Shown here: positions 49,678 through 60,274 of the stretch, in pieces
Numbering within the stretch: the stretch's first letter is position 1
Layout: each line of letters begins with the position of its first letter
DNA from: Chrysaora quinquecirrha
Taxonomy: Eukaryota; Cnidaria; Scyphozoa; Semaeostomeae; Pelagiidae
Length of the DNA: 64,000 nucleotides
Direction: 5' to 3'
Assembly: GCA_014526335.1 (NCBI GenBank)
Contig: JACTAT010000308.1
Span: 63,170 to 127,169 of the forward strand
The notes under the pieces: model-generated
What the model was told of the DNA's origin: nothing
The model's database searches: none
What the model saw: only the letters and a program-made list of their open reading frames with translations
Translations under genes and position numbers: made by a program

Positions 49678-50159
49678 CAGACGAACTTTCCCGTTGCCGT
49701 TAGCTACACCAAGAAACCTAGACTAGCGTGACTACTTGTTTAGACTTGCTCCAAGTCCATTTCTTAATATCCTTCTCCAAAGGTCCGCCATTCCGTGAGA
49801 ACATAGGAGAGTGCGAGATAAATGGGGCAAGTCTACTTCTTAATATCCTTACATTCTATAAAGTTTTCTTCCTTACATCTATAAAGTTTTCGAAAACTCA
49901 CGTAAATCAGGATCCGAGTCAGAATCGACATCTCGAAGCCGCTCCTCGAAATATTTTTGCTCTTCTTCGCGTTCTGTTGAAGCTGCACCTTAAGAGAAAG
50001 TAGGCACACGAGTTAGGTTATCTAAAAATTGCAAGAGAAAACGGCCTCTTGTTTTTAAAAAAATTAACTCCAATTTTCAACATTTATATATCAATCTTTC
50101 TTACTGAAAAAAACAAAAGCCAGCCCAAGAGCAAAAACCAACAAGAAAGTTGCCTTCAT
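49678..50159 (-). CDS. Small secreted acidic protein, 5' part (two firm exons and one tentative)
   Basis: The ATG at 50159 (minus strand) opens MKATFLLVFALGLAFVFF, a clear signal peptide, with a donor GTAAGA after 50104. The next exon 49902-49988 (acceptor CTTAAG, donor GTGAGT) keeps frame and encodes a very acidic stretch (STEREEEQKYFEERLRDVDS, then DSDPDL). A 26 nt exon at 49678-49703 (acceptor GTGTAG, donor GTAGGT) would fit the phase and add PNGNGKVRL, but is tentative. The rest is not found and may lie in the N gap. No family recognised and no cysteines seen so far. It sits between ACOT7 and CD2BP2 on the same strand. Confidence 0.55.
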
Positions 50160-50274
50160 TTTAAAGCTTTTCACGTTGAACTTCAATCTGAAAGAGCAAT
50201 TGATAAAATAAAATATTGAACTTCACCAACAACATGATAAAGATATTCATTTAAATTTATGTGACAAATTGAAG

Positions 50275-50372
50275 ATTTTACCTTGCAAGGGACTTCCGAG
50301 AAAACAATAGGACTTCCAGCAAAGGTGTACGAGACTTTCAAGGAGTGAATTGCCCCTCGACTTGGAGAATGG
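50275..50372. repeat. Dispersed repeat copy (GGTGTACGAGA family)
   Basis: CAAGGGACTTCCGAGAAAAC, then GCAAAGGTGTACGAGAC and GAGTGAATTGCCCCTCG, in the same order as the flanks of the Bel/Pao elements; no insertion here. Confidence 0.7.
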
Positions 50373-50947
50373 AGAATGGAGAATGGCAGCGAAAGTACGA
50401 AGAAAGGTGGTTTTGGTACTGGTACTGGTAGCAGATCAACATTGGAATAATATCCTTCCATTCTACGGCGGAAGAATTAATTCAAAACATTACGGCGGAA
50501 GATTTTGGAGGAAGTTTGGCTTCATTGGTCAGTTATGATTGATTGGTTCGATCTCGTGCATCATCCGGATCAAATTATTTAGAACCAAGGAACCAAGAAA
50601 TTGGGAATCTGGAATTCAGAGTCCGGAAAGGGTTCAATTCTGAACTCGGATATGGGGATCTTGGAGCTAGGAATTCCTGGTAATTCGATTTTTATGTCAA
50701 AATAAAACAAGTTTTGTTAAACGCAACTTTAGAAAACGTTTCCGTTTAAACACAAAATACACATTTTCCTGCAGTTTGTTGACAAATTTTCTACATTCAG
50801 TTTCGGATATATACTTACAGAAACCTGATGTACAAATTATGGTCAATGAAGTTTTAAGATAGATATAACTGTTATCTGTTAGGCCGAACATTTAAAATGT
50901 AACTCTTTATATTTTTTGCAATTCAAAGCAGATGGAAACATAGTCTC
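50373..50947. other. No gene recognised between the secreted gene and CD2BP2
   Basis: Short tandem text (GGAGAATGGAGAATGG; GGTACTGGTACTGG; CTACGGCGGAAGA with TTACGGCGGAAGA) but no supported exon. Confidence 0.35.
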
Positions 50948-50953
50948 TTTATT
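50948..50953 (-). promoter_or_regulatory. Poly(A) signal of CD2BP2
   Basis: AATAAA on the minus strand about 50 nt past the CD2BP2 stop codon (51001-51003), a convincing position. Confidence 0.6.
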
Positions 50954-51000
50954 TCACTAAATTGTGGTAAGCAGAAACACATGACCAAATACAAAAATCA

Positions 51001-52288
51001 TCATGAGTATAGTTCAAAGTCAATTCTCTTTGAGTTGTAAAAGTCTCCATCTGAGCCTGTCTTTCGACAGAAGACGCCATCTTTAAAGAAACCTTGCTCA
51101 TTCCAGCTAATCATACATGAATTTTTATATGGTCCATAAATTTCGGCATCATCATTATTCTTCCATTTATATTCCCACATAACTTCATCCATAACATCCC
51201 CTTCTTCTAAGTTCTCTTTAGCCCCTTCATCCTTCTCTCCCCCCATGAATGCTTTCTCTAACTCATCATCATCATCTGCATCCTGAAATCTTTCTTCTTG
51301 ACACTTAATTTCATGGTTTAATTTTTCATATGTCTTGTCATAAATCTCAAAGTCTCCTTGTTGTAACAACATATCTGCCATTTCAGTCAATTTCAACAAA
51401 TTTTCTTTATTTTTCTTCATTAGATCTGAATCTTCATCCTGACTTGCGTTCTCTCTTTTATTTTCCCTACCTTTCCTTTGTGAAGAGGTTTTCTTCCCAC
51501 CTAGCCTTCTCAGTGCTTTTAAAATATTTTCCCCTGGCTTAAGCAATTCAACAATATTTTTCATGGTCTTAAGTTTATCAGATGAAGTAATCTTTTCTGG
51601 CTCATCAATCTCAATTTCATCAGGAACATCTTTTTCATTTTCCTTTATTTTAGACCAATCAATTCCTTCCAGCCACTCATCTTGTATTGCACCTGGATCT
51701 TTGTCAGCAATGTAATTACCTGGACAAAATGCAAAAAGAATTTATTTAATAAAAAAAGCAATGTTTTATATGTATGATTTCCTCGTAGATTTTTATAGTC
51801 TGTGAGATGCTCAAAACTTCAAAATTGGGAGCAGTAGCAGAGGGACATACTTAAAAGCTTGTTTCATCTGACACTCCCCAAAGTATAAACGTCAGAAACA
51901 GAACGAAACAATTGAATAAGGCAGAATTCATACCGAGATGTGGATTGAAATGCATCAATTCGAAAATGAAGCAGAAAGGGCATTGTTCTTCCTGCTGCAT
52001 TCCCCAAGTTGATTGGTGTTCAAAACACATTGCCAATTCCGCTTCACTTTCAATTGGTGCATTTTGAACAGCATTGTATCAATTCTCCCTTAGTCAATGG
52101 TTTGGGTCTGTTTTTGGGTTTTATACTCTGAGGAATTCTAGACCAAAAAAGCTTTCAGTCTGTCCAGAGATAATTCTGCTATTCAGCAGGAGGGGGCAGC
52201 TGGCAGGAAAAATGAAGTGGCATGTTTATCTTAGTATGTAAATCAGTAACCTATTACCTTCTGCATCAAAATGGCCTTCTTCCATTTC
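51001..52288 (-). CDS. CD2BP2: CD2BP2 (LIN1-type GYF-domain splicing factor), 3' exons
   Basis: The last exon is 51001-51719, and the one before ends at 52258 (acceptor most likely at 52288). The split codon G|GT joins EEGHFDAEG with NYIADKDPGAIQDEWLEGID in frame, exactly the family order. The C-terminus is a GYF domain: VMWEYKWKNNDDAEIYGPY, then a GFFKDGVFCRK segment and a FYNSKRIDFELYS end. A charged coiled middle precedes it. Family role: U5 snRNP-associated protein that binds proline-rich ligands through the GYF aromatic patch. About 250 residues are covered. The N-terminal exons are not found. They should lie above 55386, because a 3.09 kb palindromic transposon begins 8 nt from the acceptor at 52288. 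ORFs within the intron (51851-52036) are not part of the gene. Confidence 0.93.
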
Positions 52289-53100
52289 CTCGCAATATAG
52301 ACCAGGAGGAGAGAGGGAAGTGTCATCCGTCTTTGAAATTTGTCAAACTATGTTGGTTTATACAATTTTGGGGTGCTGATTTCGAAAATGTATGTTAGAT
52401 GCACGTTTAGGGGGCGTTTAGCCTCTATTCGGTGAAAAACCTCGATTCCATGCCATTTCAGCTATTGTTAGAATATACGTTATCTGCCTGATAACCTCAC
52501 CAAAATGGGTTGTCATAAGTAATTCTTGGGTGCTGATTTCCAAAATTAATGCTAAATGGATGTTTAGGGGCGTTTAGCCTCTATTCGGTGAAAAACCTCG
52601 ATTCCATGCCATTTCAGCTATTGTTAGAATATACGTTATCTGCCTGATAACCTCACCAAAATGGGTTGTCATAAGTAATTCTTGGGTGCTGATTTCCAAA
52701 ATTAATGCTAAATGGATGTTTAGGGGGCATTTAGCCTCTATTTGGTGAAAACTCGATTTCGTACTATTAACGTTGTTCTTAAAATAAGCATAATCTGCCT
52801 GATAACATTGCTAAAACAGGTTAGCATAAGTAGTTCTTGGACACTGGTTCCAAAAATTAACACCAAATTGGTCTTCAGGGCCTTTAAGCCTCTATTTGGT
52901 GAAAACCTCGGGACAGTTGCAGTATAGCAGACACGCTTTTACGCAAATTTTTCATTTAGGTGAATTGTTGATATCTGGGATTTAAACTAAGCCTTGTTTC
53001 AATATCCTGCAACATTCACCCATTCACCTTCCTCGATGTTGATTACAATTTAAGAACAGAAGAGTCCGACTAAAGTACAAACTAAACTAGTAAAATACTG

Positions 53101-53590
53101 ATCGTCTAGTCATATGCCGAGATATCTTCAATGTCTTCATCAAGATCTTCGTCAAGCTCATCACTGATATCGCCAATGTCATAGCTCTCCTCGTCAGCAA
53201 CCTCATCTCTTGGCAGAAGGAGCTCGCACACGTTCTCCGGGTAACCCTCGTCGCTCCAAGTTACTCTGCCGTCTCTGTCCCATCAATGGTTTTCAGGGCT
53301 ATCTTGTGGTACAATCAACATGTCAGCTCTGCGAAATAAAAAGGCCACGTAATTGGAACGCTTCATATGCAATGCCAAATTCTCTTTGCATGGCGAAAGA
53401 GGACTAAGATCAACAATAAGCTTCTTTTTGTTGAACTTTTGCCAGAATATTGACTGTCGAGCTTCATTGACATCACTCAAAGCAGGAAAACCGTACAAGC
53501 TGCAAACGAATTTATTTTATCCTTCTGAAAGATCTTGACTTACTGTAAGACTCGTTCCCAAATTGCCAAATACATCAAGGAATTCTCTTC
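53101..53590 (-). pseudogene. Left-arm copy of the ORF's C-terminal part
   Basis: Inverse copy of 54094-54580. On the minus strand it reads DVNEARQSIFWQKFNKKK, then AFLFRRADMLIVPQDSPENH, then an acidic end, with its own stop (TGA for the Trp or Cys position after NH) and frame breaks. It has no promoter or start and is present only because it is inside the arm. Confidence 0.7.
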
Positions 53591-53593
53591 CTC

Positions 53594-54578
53594 ATGCCTC
53601 CTGATTTCACCGAATTCCTCCGAAATGGCCAAAATAAGGAGATCCTGTTCAACCTGATACAGCGTTCTTTTGAGGAAGGCAGATCCTTTCTAAATGGTAG
53701 AACAATCTACTTTTCGAACAAGAGAGAGTGCACAATAATAACCGAAAATCAAGTGTCAGTCATCCCCCAACTCAGTTCCAATCACGAGGAGGCCGACACA
53801 AAGCTAATTGCCTTGGTAAAGTCAGCCAATGTGAACACTGACGAGTTTGTTATGTTTCGCTCTTTCTCAGGAGATATAGATATACATGTCTTGTTCTTGT
53901 CCCACGATTTTGGTAATACCGGGATTTATGTGGACAATGGCACTGGAAAGAAAAGAAACATTTTCTAGCTGACGTCGACAAAATTATCAACGGAGCAAAG
54001 AAGGCCCTTTTGGGTCTGCATGCGTTTTCAAGAAATGACTACGTGTCGGCTTTTTTCAGGAAAGGGAAGATAGCCTTTTGGAGAATTCTGGAGAAGAAAA
54101 GAGAATTCCTTGATGTATTTGGCAATTTAGGAACGAGTCTTACAGTAAGTCAAGATCTTTCAGAAGGATTAGAGAAATTCGTTTGCAGCTTGTGCGGTTT
54201 ACCTGCAATGAGTGATGTCAATGAAGCTCAACAGTCAATATTCTGGCAAAAGTTCAACAAAAAGAAGCTTATTGTTGACCTTAGTATTCTTCCGCCATGC
54301 AAGGAGAATTTGGCATTGCATATCAAGCGTTCCAATTACGTGGCCTTTATTGCAGAGCTGAAATGTTGATTGTACCACAAGATAACCCTGAAAATCATGG
54401 ATGTGACAGAGACGGCAGAGTAACTTGGAGCGATGAGTGTTACCCGGAGAACGTTTTCGAGCTCCTTCTGCCAAGAGATGAGGTTGCTGACGAGGAGAGC
54501 TATGACATTGGCGATATCAGTGATGAGTTTGTCGAAGATCTTGATGAAGACATTGAAGATATCTCGGCATATGACTAG
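53594..54578 (+). pseudogene. Transposon ORF remnant, possible PIN/FEN-like nuclease domain
   Basis: Three overlapping frames (53594-53968, 54010-54369, 54297-54578) read as one protein with breaks near 53968 and 54345. Visible motifs: SSNHEEADTKLIALV, a downstream MFRSFSGDIDIHVLFL, GLHAFSRNDYVSAFFRKGK, a C-x-x-C (VCSLCG), QQSIFWQKFNKKK and an acidic C-terminus. Acidic residues spaced as E-x-A-D ... D-x-D next to a predicted strand resemble PIN or XPG/FEN nucleases. Proteins with HEEADT...GLHAFTGCD-type motifs are, as I recall, multicopy in cnidarian genomes. The N-terminus is cut by the arm junction, so the original protein was longer. Function is inference only. Confidence 0.55.
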
Positions 54579-55640
54579 ACGATCAGTATTTTACTAGTTT
54601 AGTTTGTACTTTAGTCGGACTCTTCTGTTCTTAAATTGTAATCAACATCGAGGAAGGTGAATGTTGCAGGATATTGAAACAAGGCTTAGTTTAAATCCCA
54701 GATATCAACAATTTAACTAAATGAAAATTTGCGTAAAAGCGTGCCCGCTATACTGCCACTGTCCCGAGGTTTTTACCAAATAGAGGCTTAACGGCCCCTG
54801 AAGACCAACTTAGCGTTAATTTTCGGAACCAGTGTCCAAGAACTACTTATGCCAACCTGTTTTAGCAATGTTATCAGGCAGATTATGCTTATTCTAAGAA
54901 CAACGTTAATAGTACGAAATCGAGTTTTCACCAAATAGAGGCTAAACGCCCCCCTAAACATCCATTTAGCATTAATTTTGGAAATCAGCACCCAAGAATT
55001 ACTTATGACAACCCATTTTGGTGAGGTTATCAGGCAGATAACGTATATTCTAACAATAGCTGAAATGGCATGGAATCGAGGTTTTTCACCAAATAGAGGC
55101 TAAACGCCCCCCTAAACGTGCATCTAACATACATTTTCGAAATCAGCACCCCAGAATTACTTATGACAACCCATTTTGGTGAGGTTATCAGGCAGATAAC
55201 GTATATTCTAACAATAGCTGAAATGGCATGGAATCGAGGTTTTTTCACCGAATAGAGGCTAAACGCCCCCCTAAACGTGCATCTAACATACATTTTCGAA
55301 ATCAGCACCCCAAAATTGTATAAAACAACATAGTTTGACAAATTTCAAAGACGGATGACACTTCCCCCTCTCTCCTCCTGGTCTATTATATTTTCAACGC
55401 ATACGCATACAATGACGTTGCGGTGTTATTTTTAGTCAACGTTTTCATTCGACCAGGAGGATTTTTGTGAAGCAAAATTTTTATTGGGACGGGTCTTGTA
55501 TTCGAAAGGGCGTTTAAAGGGAGAACTCACGTCAAGTTAAAGAAAGCTTTTTCTAACTTCCACAATAAGTCCTGATTTTGAACCTTGTTTGTCATGATTC
55601 AACTTTTATTATTGAGAGTATTACGATTATATATTTTTAA

Positions 55641-55938
55641 TTTGATAACGGTGACTGCTTTCCTCTTGTCACTCCTGGTAGGGCTGGTAGAAAAGTGGAA
55701 ACACGCGTGGTGTCCCGGTTTGTGGACTTTTGCGAAGATTATTTGCCTTGATAGAGTACCCAAGTGTGACGTCATCAAAAATCTATTAATTTGATAACGG
55801 TGACTGCTTTCCTCTTGTCACTCCTGGTAGGGCTGGTAGAAAAGTGGAAACACGCGTGGTGTCCCGGTTTGTGGACTTTTGCGAAGATTATTTGCCTTGA
55901 TAGAGTACCCAAGTGTGACGTCATCAAAAATCTATTTT
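55641..55938 (+). repeat. 149 bp tandem duplication
   Basis: Two copies, 55641-55789 and 55790-55938, read as identical from TTTGATAACGG to the TGACGTCATC region and the following AAAAATCTATT. Recent. The second copy runs into the MITE-like inverted repeat. Confidence 0.93.
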
Positions 55939-56083
55939 TAGAATTCGAAATTTGCTTGTCATTTTATAAAAGAGCGTCAAAAATAATGCTTATTCGTGCG
56001 CTCTTTCAGAAACTGAAGAGCAAATCTCGAAGTTCTAAAAATAGATTTTTGTGACGTCATTACTTGGGAACTCTATTATGGCT
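55891..56083. mobile_element. Small MITE with TGACGTCA in its TIRs
   Basis: Left TAGAGTACCCAAGTGTGACG and beyond is repeated inverted at the right (GTGACGTCATTACTTGGG, CTCTA), both followed inward by AAAATCTATTTTTAGAA. TIR is about 45 bp with a few mismatches; core about 100 bp. Confidence 0.75.
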
Positions 56084-56536
56084 CGTGAGTATTCGATCAA
56101 AATTAAATAACGCAATGAATCATAGACCGTCATAGACAATCCTAATAATGTTATGGTGCACTTTTTACTCAAAATAGTTTTGGCAATGTTCAATGCGATC
56201 ATGCGATACTAGATATTGGAGATTATTTGAAGGTTTACAATAAATTAAAAGGATCGAGGAAATTAGATTGAAAATATATTTCCAATGCTTCCTGTTCGTG
56301 GTTTTTCGCAGAGTCTTCTTCAGTGATTGCACTGAGCACAGTTCACAGTTCCTGGCTTGACTTGTTGCAATGAAACACAAACATCTATAGGGCTGAATCG
56401 CTCCTGGCAAAAAAAGAAATTGGCGTGGTTCTGAAAATTTTTCTGGAGGTCCCGTCCCCAGACCCCCCTTCTCTCGTTTGCTGCAAATCAAAAAATCTCT
56501 GCTCCACCTGGGAAAATAAAAGTATCAAGTAACTTA

Positions 56537-56824
56537 TCACTGTTCTTGCTTTGTTTTCATTTCAGAAAATACAATGTCCCCGAAGATATATTTTCAGTAC
56601 TTCAAAGACATGAAATGACCGTAAGAGGGAAAGGGATGTCCCAAAGTTGAATTGGAGGTTCCTGGGTATAAATTATTCATAATTCCATCAAAACAATTAA
56701 ACAAACCAAACCACCATCCACCCTTCAGTGTTTTTGCGCAATCAGCTTGATTGGTGGTACTTCTATCTTGGTCGTATGTTGAAAATGACATTTTGCAATT
56801 CTCAGCTCGTCTCTGATGTTTCAA
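56537..56824 (-). pseudogene. Broken copy of the fibrinogen-like gene (3' half)
   Basis: The minus-strand reading matches the C-terminal half of the fibrinogen-like protein at 57869-59316: MSFSTYDQDRS, LKGGWWFGLFNCFDGIMNNL, YPGTSNSTL, FMSLKY. A premature TGA replaces the Trp that follows in the intact copy, and the frame continues past it to KYIFGDIVFSEMKTK. The 5' half of the domain is absent. Same strand, about 1 kb from the intact gene, so a tandem duplicate. Confidence 0.8.
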
Positions 56825-56889
56825 TGTTTCAATGATATCAGTCTTTGATCGTTTTGCCAGAGAACTTTAAACATGTTTTTCACAAATTT

Positions 56890-56945
56890 TTCGAATTTTA
56901 AGAAACCCTACAAAATGGCTCAGAGCATAGTTTCTTATTAAAGCT
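56890..56945. mobile_element. Small GAAAC-word MITE remnant
   Basis: TTTAAGAAACCCTACAAAAT and, inverted, AGTTTCTTATTA with a CAGAGC-type spacer match one end of the TACACG MITE family, but terminal hexamers are missing. Confidence 0.4.
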
Positions 56946-57564
56946 TGGTCGTTCCACAAACCCAAAATTCCGAGCCGCCATTAATTTTGGCCATGCCCCT
57001 CAGAGCTGTCGAGCCTTATGTCTAACATAACAAGTTAGCATGATGGCCTGTGTTCTGTCATCATAGGAGCAAGTTGGGCTAATGTGCACAGGCCTAATTG
57101 CAAATAATCCAAATTTCAGCCCAAAGGTTGGGGTTTGGTGAAGAAAAACCTGTTTTTCCCGCGGGCCTGTGTACAAGGCATGCCAGAAAGTTATGGCCAG
57201 TAACAATCCAGCACACAGGAATGGGAGGGCGAGTGGGAAATCTTGCAAATATGAATGAGAAAGTTCCCAACAATTTTCAGGCCTTTATAAACATGGCAGC
57301 CTCGAAACGGCACAGAGACCCTGGAAGAGGCCCATACAGGGAGACCAGAACGCTCACTCCCGCTTTAACTCAAATTAGAAATGCTTTCTAATTTTAATTA
57401 AAAAATGAGTGTAATGAGGCCAGCTGAATACATCCGAAAATGCTGCGTTAATAACAATAGACTTTCAGCCTACTTTTTTACTGTTTAAGTGACATAAATA
57501 CTGTATATAGCATTTACTTCCAGAGACCTCAATGTGATTGCCCCATTAAACGCAGGTTTCCGTT

Positions 57565-57835
57565 TGTGCGAACTTGGTTGTGCAACACGTGCAACCGCTC
57601 GAAAATAATCGCGCGAATGATTTCTTCTTCTGTGAATCTGATCGCGCGACCAGCTATCTGAGCAATTTGGTCGGTTCCGCTGTTGCTGTTCGCGCAAAAG
57701 TTCAAGTCAATCCAACTTCTATGATCAGTCGCGCGATCGCGGCTGTCAAGCGAATTATCGTCATTGCAACAAAATACGCATGCCAAAAACTGGTCGCACG
57801 TTCGCGCGACTTATCCGCAGATGTGGAATCCCGTC
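57565..57835. repeat. CG-rich patch with repeated TCGCGCGA
   Basis: TCGCGCGA or one-base variants occur at about 57610, 57638, 57728 and 57811, plus TTCGCGC at about 57690. The patch is more CG-rich than its surroundings. No ORF is convincing; possibly a transposon or an unmethylated regulatory patch. Confidence 0.5.
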
Positions 57836-57868
57836 TTTAAAGTTTTGCGATACTCTTACGTTTGTAGA

Positions 57869-59316
57869 TCATTCTTGTTTTATTTTCATTTCAGAGAACA
57901 GAATGTTCCCAAATACATTCTTCCAGGCCTGCCAAGACATAAAATCTGCATTGACAGAATATTCAGGTGGCAACGTCGACTCAGTAGTACCAGGGTAAAG
58001 ATTATTCAGCAATCCGCCAAAGCAATAGACGCTGCCGAACCACCATCCACCTTTATATTCAGTCGCACAGACAACTCCAGTGAAGCTAGCTCTAACGTCT
58101 TGATCAAATGTCGCAAAAGGCCTTCCATTTGAATTTTCCAAACCATTTCCAATGTTTCCAGTGTAGTTATCAAATGTCATCTTGTATTTCTCTTCTTTTG
58201 ATCCTATTTTGAAATTGGTGTACTTTGCATAACCTCGATCGCCATCAGCAGCCTGCAGGTCGATTCTTAGAACATAATTTCCGCCCTTTGTTAGATTATG
58301 CAGTGCTTCCAAACCGAGCCAGAAGTTTCCTTGCAAATTCCCAAAGCCATTTTCATACGCTTTCCAATCTCTTGTGAAATTCACACTGCTGTTTGTACGC
58401 TTTTGGAAGACAATCCATCCTCCACCATCTGTGATCATATCACAGTAGACACGAATTAATGAGCCATTTATTAGCAATTCAGTTGTTCCATTTTCTCTTT
58501 GTCCTTTCTCCATTGCCTCTTTACAGCTACTGGGCACTAAAATAAGAAATCATACATAAAGTGAGATTAATGAAAACAGCATAATCATTTCTTCAAATCT
58601 TTCACAAGTGGCCTACAATTGACAGGACTCAAAACCTGGACTGTATGATCAGAGAGCTAAAATGACCAATCAAATTTGCGCCCAAACTGTCTAACGTTTT
58701 GTTTGAGAAGAAAATTTCAATTGTTTGACCAACATTGTTCAATCGTTTTGCCAGTGCATTACTCGACGATTTCATTGAGCTTTTTAGCTTTTGGCTAAGG
58801 AAAAGATGGAAAGACAACATCGAAGGAGACCTGCAGGCCTTAGTTTGCAGAAGGTACCCAAAAGAATTGATCTGGCAAAGATGGATTCAGTCTGCCAACC
58901 CTGGGACAGAGAAGGCAACGGCTTGCGGACGAAGAAGAAGAATATATCTATCTAACAAACCAACCTTGCTTGCCTTTGACATCTTCCTTTGCTGGTCCGT
59001 TGGAATCTCTCACCTTTTGCCAGACTCGAAGCTTCTTGCCAACTTCCTTCAGTTTTCCTCTGCTTTCAACTTTATGGACAGTGTTATCTTCTGTGTTTAC
59101 TGCGACAAAATTGCACCAATTTCGCAAGCTGCATTGATGGAATTCTTTAGTGAAGAGACTTGACATGCTTGTAGGTGCATCATCATTAATATGTTCATTA
59201 TCTGATATCTTTTGATAAAATGTTCCAGAATGCATCGCATTGCTTCCATAACGGGCAGCAAAACATACCAATGCCGCTAGAATAACGTAACGACTAACGA
59301 TATTACCTATCGCCAT
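57869..59316 (-). CDS. Secreted fibrinogen-related protein (FReD), complete, two exons
   Basis: Exon 1 is 59316-58965 (donor GTTGGT) and exon 2 is 58536-57869 (acceptor TTATTTTAG). The phase-1 junction joins in frame to give 339 residues. Residues 1-27 are a signal peptide. A short region with two cysteines (FHQCSLRNWCNFV) resembles a partial PAN/apple-like module and is followed by a basic linker. From about residue 118 a full fibrinogen C-terminal domain follows: SCKEAMEKG, YCDMITDGGGWIVFQKR, NGFGNLQGNFWLGLEALHNL, ADGDRGYAKY, TFDQDV, CATEYKGGWWF, NNLYPGT and a final SEMKIKQE. Family role: secreted ligand- or sugar-binding lectin (ficolin/tenascin-like), often in innate immunity or matrix; the ligand cannot be told. 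A broken copy lies at 56537-56824. Confidence 0.93.
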
Positions 59317-59829
59317 TTTTATGGGTCTTAATGCACTGTCTCATTATATTCTCTGTTTAAACGGCAATGCATCGGATGTATAGTTCATTTACATTAAATT
59401 TTGATGATTTTGATGTTCTTTCGCTAATCAATGCATTTGATTTTAACTTCACGCACCTGTTTCGATTTGAAAAAAAATGGGAGGAAAAATTAAGTTCCCA
59501 GTTCGTAGTTCCCTGTTTAAATGAAATGCGAATGCTTAGAATGACGATTGGGCGTAGGAACCTATGGTTTTTGCAAATGGAAAGTAAATGGATTTAATGA
59601 ATGGAAATGCTTTTTCTCACATTCTCTCTCAAAGTCATCTAACTGTTGTACATCATTAATGAGGCTCGCATAGGGATGAACATGAGACGTGAGGATCAAA
59701 ATTTATTTGAGGAACAGGGAATAAGTTGGATTTGAAGAGGGAAAACGGGAAAAAACAGTTATATTTCAGGCATGAAGGAACACTTTAAAAATAATGTAAA
59801 AAATTTGACAAGAGAAATGTCTGACGTCT
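59317..59829. other. No gene recognised upstream of the fibrinogen-like gene
   Basis: Presumed promoter side of the minus-strand gene at 57869-59316. AT-rich; no clear TATA box or exon could be assigned. Confidence 0.35.
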
Positions 59830-60092
59830 ATAAGGCGACAATTATTGTCGAAAAAAACCTTCATCAATCAGTTTTCTCGAAGATCTTTTCTGTCAAATTT
59901 AGCTTGATTCTTTACAATACGTAAACTTTACATATTTCATTAACATGCAAGTTCGATTGCAGGTTCGGGTCCCGTATGAGGTGATTATTATTGTCAGAAA
60001 CAATCATTCAATAAGTTTTTGCTCAAAATCTGCTCTGTCTTGGTAAGCTGGATTCCTTACGATATGTAAACGCTTATTTCAACAAAATGAAA

Positions 60093-60165
60093 GCCTCAGT
60101 TGCCTAATGGATAAGGCATCAGCCTCCTAAGCCGGGGATTGCGGGTTCGAGTCCCGTCTGAGGTG
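60093..60165 (+). tRNA. tRNA-Arg (anticodon CCT), copy 1
   Basis: 73 nt with the standard cloverleaf: acceptor GCCTCAG with CTGAGGT, D-arm around CCTAATGGATAAGG (A box), anticodon loop CTCCTAA, T-arm with GGTTCGAGTCC (B box). The anticodon stem has one A-C mismatch (TCAGC against GCCGG), unlike copy 2. CCA follows in the genome by chance or by duplication. No intron. Confidence 0.9.
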
Positions 60166-60274
60166 CCATTTATTATCGAAAACCATCATCCAACCAGTTT
60201 TTGTTGAAGATCTTTTCTATCTAAGAAAGCTGGATTCCTTACGATTGGTAAGGGCACATTCCCATGACATCTAA

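Larger units (their letters stand above)
52297..55386. mobile_element. 3.09 kb palindromic (foldback) transposon with 1.29 kb arms
   Basis: The left arm 52297-53590 and right arm 54094-55386 are inverted copies with scattered differences. The ends read ATAGACCAGGAGGAGAGAGG and its inverse. Each arm holds about four tandem units of about 156 bp (GGTGCTGATTTCC at 52372, 52529, 52685 and a diverged 52839; mirrored at 54800-55310), then the C-terminal coding part of the ORF. The loop 53591-54093 carries the rest of the ORF. No target duplication could be assigned. The superfamily is unknown. Confidence 0.9.

Noticed and set aside
51851..52036. Possible CD2BP2 exon (FELMHFNPHLG with a GT after it)
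   Set aside because: The exons at 51719 and 52258 already join in frame with the family sequence, leaving no place for it.
55585..56054. Two ORFs with the same hydrophobic segment (TVTAFLLSLLVGLVEKW)
   Set aside because: The repeat is due to the 149 bp tandem duplication and the frame runs into a MITE; no gene context.
57529..57840. Overlapping ORFs of 70-88 codons on both strands
   Set aside because: They arise in the CG-rich patch where stops are rare; no motif and no exon context.
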